A stretch of DNA of 64,000 nt from Melanopsichium pennsylvanicum. Its lineage: Eukaryota; Basidiomycota; Ustilaginomycetes; Ustilaginales. The notes under the pieces were generated by a model, which was not told where the DNA came from, did not search any database, and saw only the letters and a program-made list of their open reading frames with translations. The stretch spans positions 372,001 through 436,000 of the forward strand of contig OAPG01000001.1 of the NCBI GenBank assembly GCA_900208305.1, read 5' to 3'. Made by a program: the position numbers and the translations under genes. Below, one piece after another: positions 63,124 through 64,000 of this stretch; within the stretch, counting starts at the first letter, position 1, and each line of letters begins with the position of its first letter.

Positions 63124-64000
63124 CTAGTTCTTTGCCAGAAACACTTGCTTATAACATAGCTGGTGAGGCGCTCCGTCTTCATCGTATCGGTCTCCTACGG
63201 GTACGTATCCAAGCCTGTGCGTTCAAAAAGGAGGTAAAAAAAAAACAGAGTGGAGCGATAGCAGTCAGTCAGTACCTTTATTGACCCGCATCAAAGCTTG
63301 GCAAGTGATCGACCACTTACTTGTTGTAGAAATCAATCACATAGATCTGACTACTCAACTTGATGATGATGCTCTCCAACCTCTCGGCTTTCGTCTTGTC
63401 GCAATCACTTGCTTGACCCTTCTCTTTGCCATTCTGAATACTTGGCCTTGGTCCGAAAGCACCATGTCTACTCGCCTCGTCGCTTCCAAGTATACTCATC
63501 AACCAACTCTCTGCCTTCCTTACCAGCAAGTGACCCAACCCTTTTCCCCTAGCTTCTTTCAACAATGCCAACCTGCCTAGTTTCGCCCCACCTTTCTCGA
63601 GCATAATTTCCTCCGTCTTGCTCTCCTCCTCCTCAGTTTGTGCTGGATCCCTCCCTCTACCCACTGGTTTTGGAAACTTGGTCCAGGCAGCGCTGATGAA
63701 ATCTGCAGCGATGGCAGACTCACTTCGACTACCCCCAAGTGGATAGCTCGAATGAATGTCCGGTTCACCTCCCTGTTCATCCGGCTTTGGAATGGGAAGC
63801 GGATACGGTAATAGGCGCAACGTTCCTATCGCTCGATCCGGGTTCGAATTGTGCGCTAGCATGAAATGCGCTGCGAGTGGATCGTACTGATCCATCTCGT
63901 CTTGGAGCGCAAACCCTTGTTCGTTGACAAACACCGAAATGCGTACATCGCAGCAAGATCGAAGTTGCTTACCACTCGTGCACAGCGTCACGGTGTATTC
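63124..64000 (-). CDS. GNAT-family N-acetyltransferase, 5' end cut by window
   Basis: The visible exons are 63321-64000 (open at the window edge) and 63124-63214, with donor GTAAGT at 63320 and acceptor GCACAG. The N-terminal part reads CDVRISVFVNEQGFALQDEM, typical of the YjcF/ElaA-like GNAT group, followed by AHFMLAHNSNPDRAIGTLRL. The acetyl-CoA loop is KLGRLALLKEARGKGLGHLL (R/Q-x-x-G-x-G type). The second exon completes IYVIDFYNKLGYVPVGDRYD and ends with the conserved EDGAPHQ segment before VFLAKN. An 80-residue insertion rich in E and P lies between strands. The acceptor substrate is unknown. Confidence 0.85.

Overview
The window looks like a chromosomal segment of a basidiomycete, most likely a smut fungus (Ustilaginaceae). 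This rests on compact, mostly one- to four-exon genes with GT-AG introns of about 85-210 nt, GC-rich third codon positions in the strongly expressed genes, and protein sequences that read as basidiomycete housekeeping families. The species is not claimed.

Layout. 1-4.5 kb: the 3' part of a Spc7/KNL1-type kinetochore gene, then divergent genes for mitoribosomal Mrp10 (mS37) and Sec61-beta. 4.5-7.3 kb: poorly coding DNA. 7.3-8.6 kb: a GPI-anchored fasciclin protein. 9.4-16 kb, all on the minus strand: an unidentified small gene, the KEOPS kinase Bud32, a hotdog thioesterase and Apc5. 16.4-20.3 kb: Tom7, a coiled-coil/AT-hook protein and one intron-containing tRNA gene. 21.9-28 kb: a 2030-residue Sec7-PH Arf exchange factor. 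30.1-33.2 kb: the peroxisomal beta-oxidation enzyme MFE-2. 34.2-40.8 kb: a cation diffusion facilitator, a tandem PH protein and complex I subunit ESSS. 41.3-43.4 kb: a secreted carboxylesterase. 43.4-47.7 kb: an accessory island with broken or orphan ORFs and a repeat-flanked element. 47.8-50.1 kb: an AN1 zinc-finger protein convergent with an AlkB-like dioxygenase. 51.7-53.4 kb: pyruvate kinase. 55.7-59.9 kb: a QxxHH fatty-acid elongase, a secreted protein and Sec17. 60.3-64 kb: a disordered protein and a GNAT acetyltransferase cut by the window edge.

Many genes were completed by joining exons too short for a simple ORF search: Mrp10, Sec61-beta, Tom7, ESSS, and the last exons of Bud32, Apc5, the AN1 gene and GNAT. 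The genes do not form one pathway. Loose themes are mitochondrial function (Mrp10, Tom7, ESSS, metal transporter), chromosome segregation (Spc7, Apc5) and vesicle traffic (Sec61-beta, Arf-GEF, Sec17).

I found no CRISPR array, rRNA, replication origin or complete transposon. The most unusual signals are a ~587-nt stretch without a single AG dinucleotide inside a Sec61-beta intron, a tRNA with a CAA-like anticodon that lacks the long variable arm expected of tRNA-Leu, a CaaX box on a hidden AN1 exon, an MFE-2 without a visible PTS1, and the accessory island at 43.4-47.7 kb.
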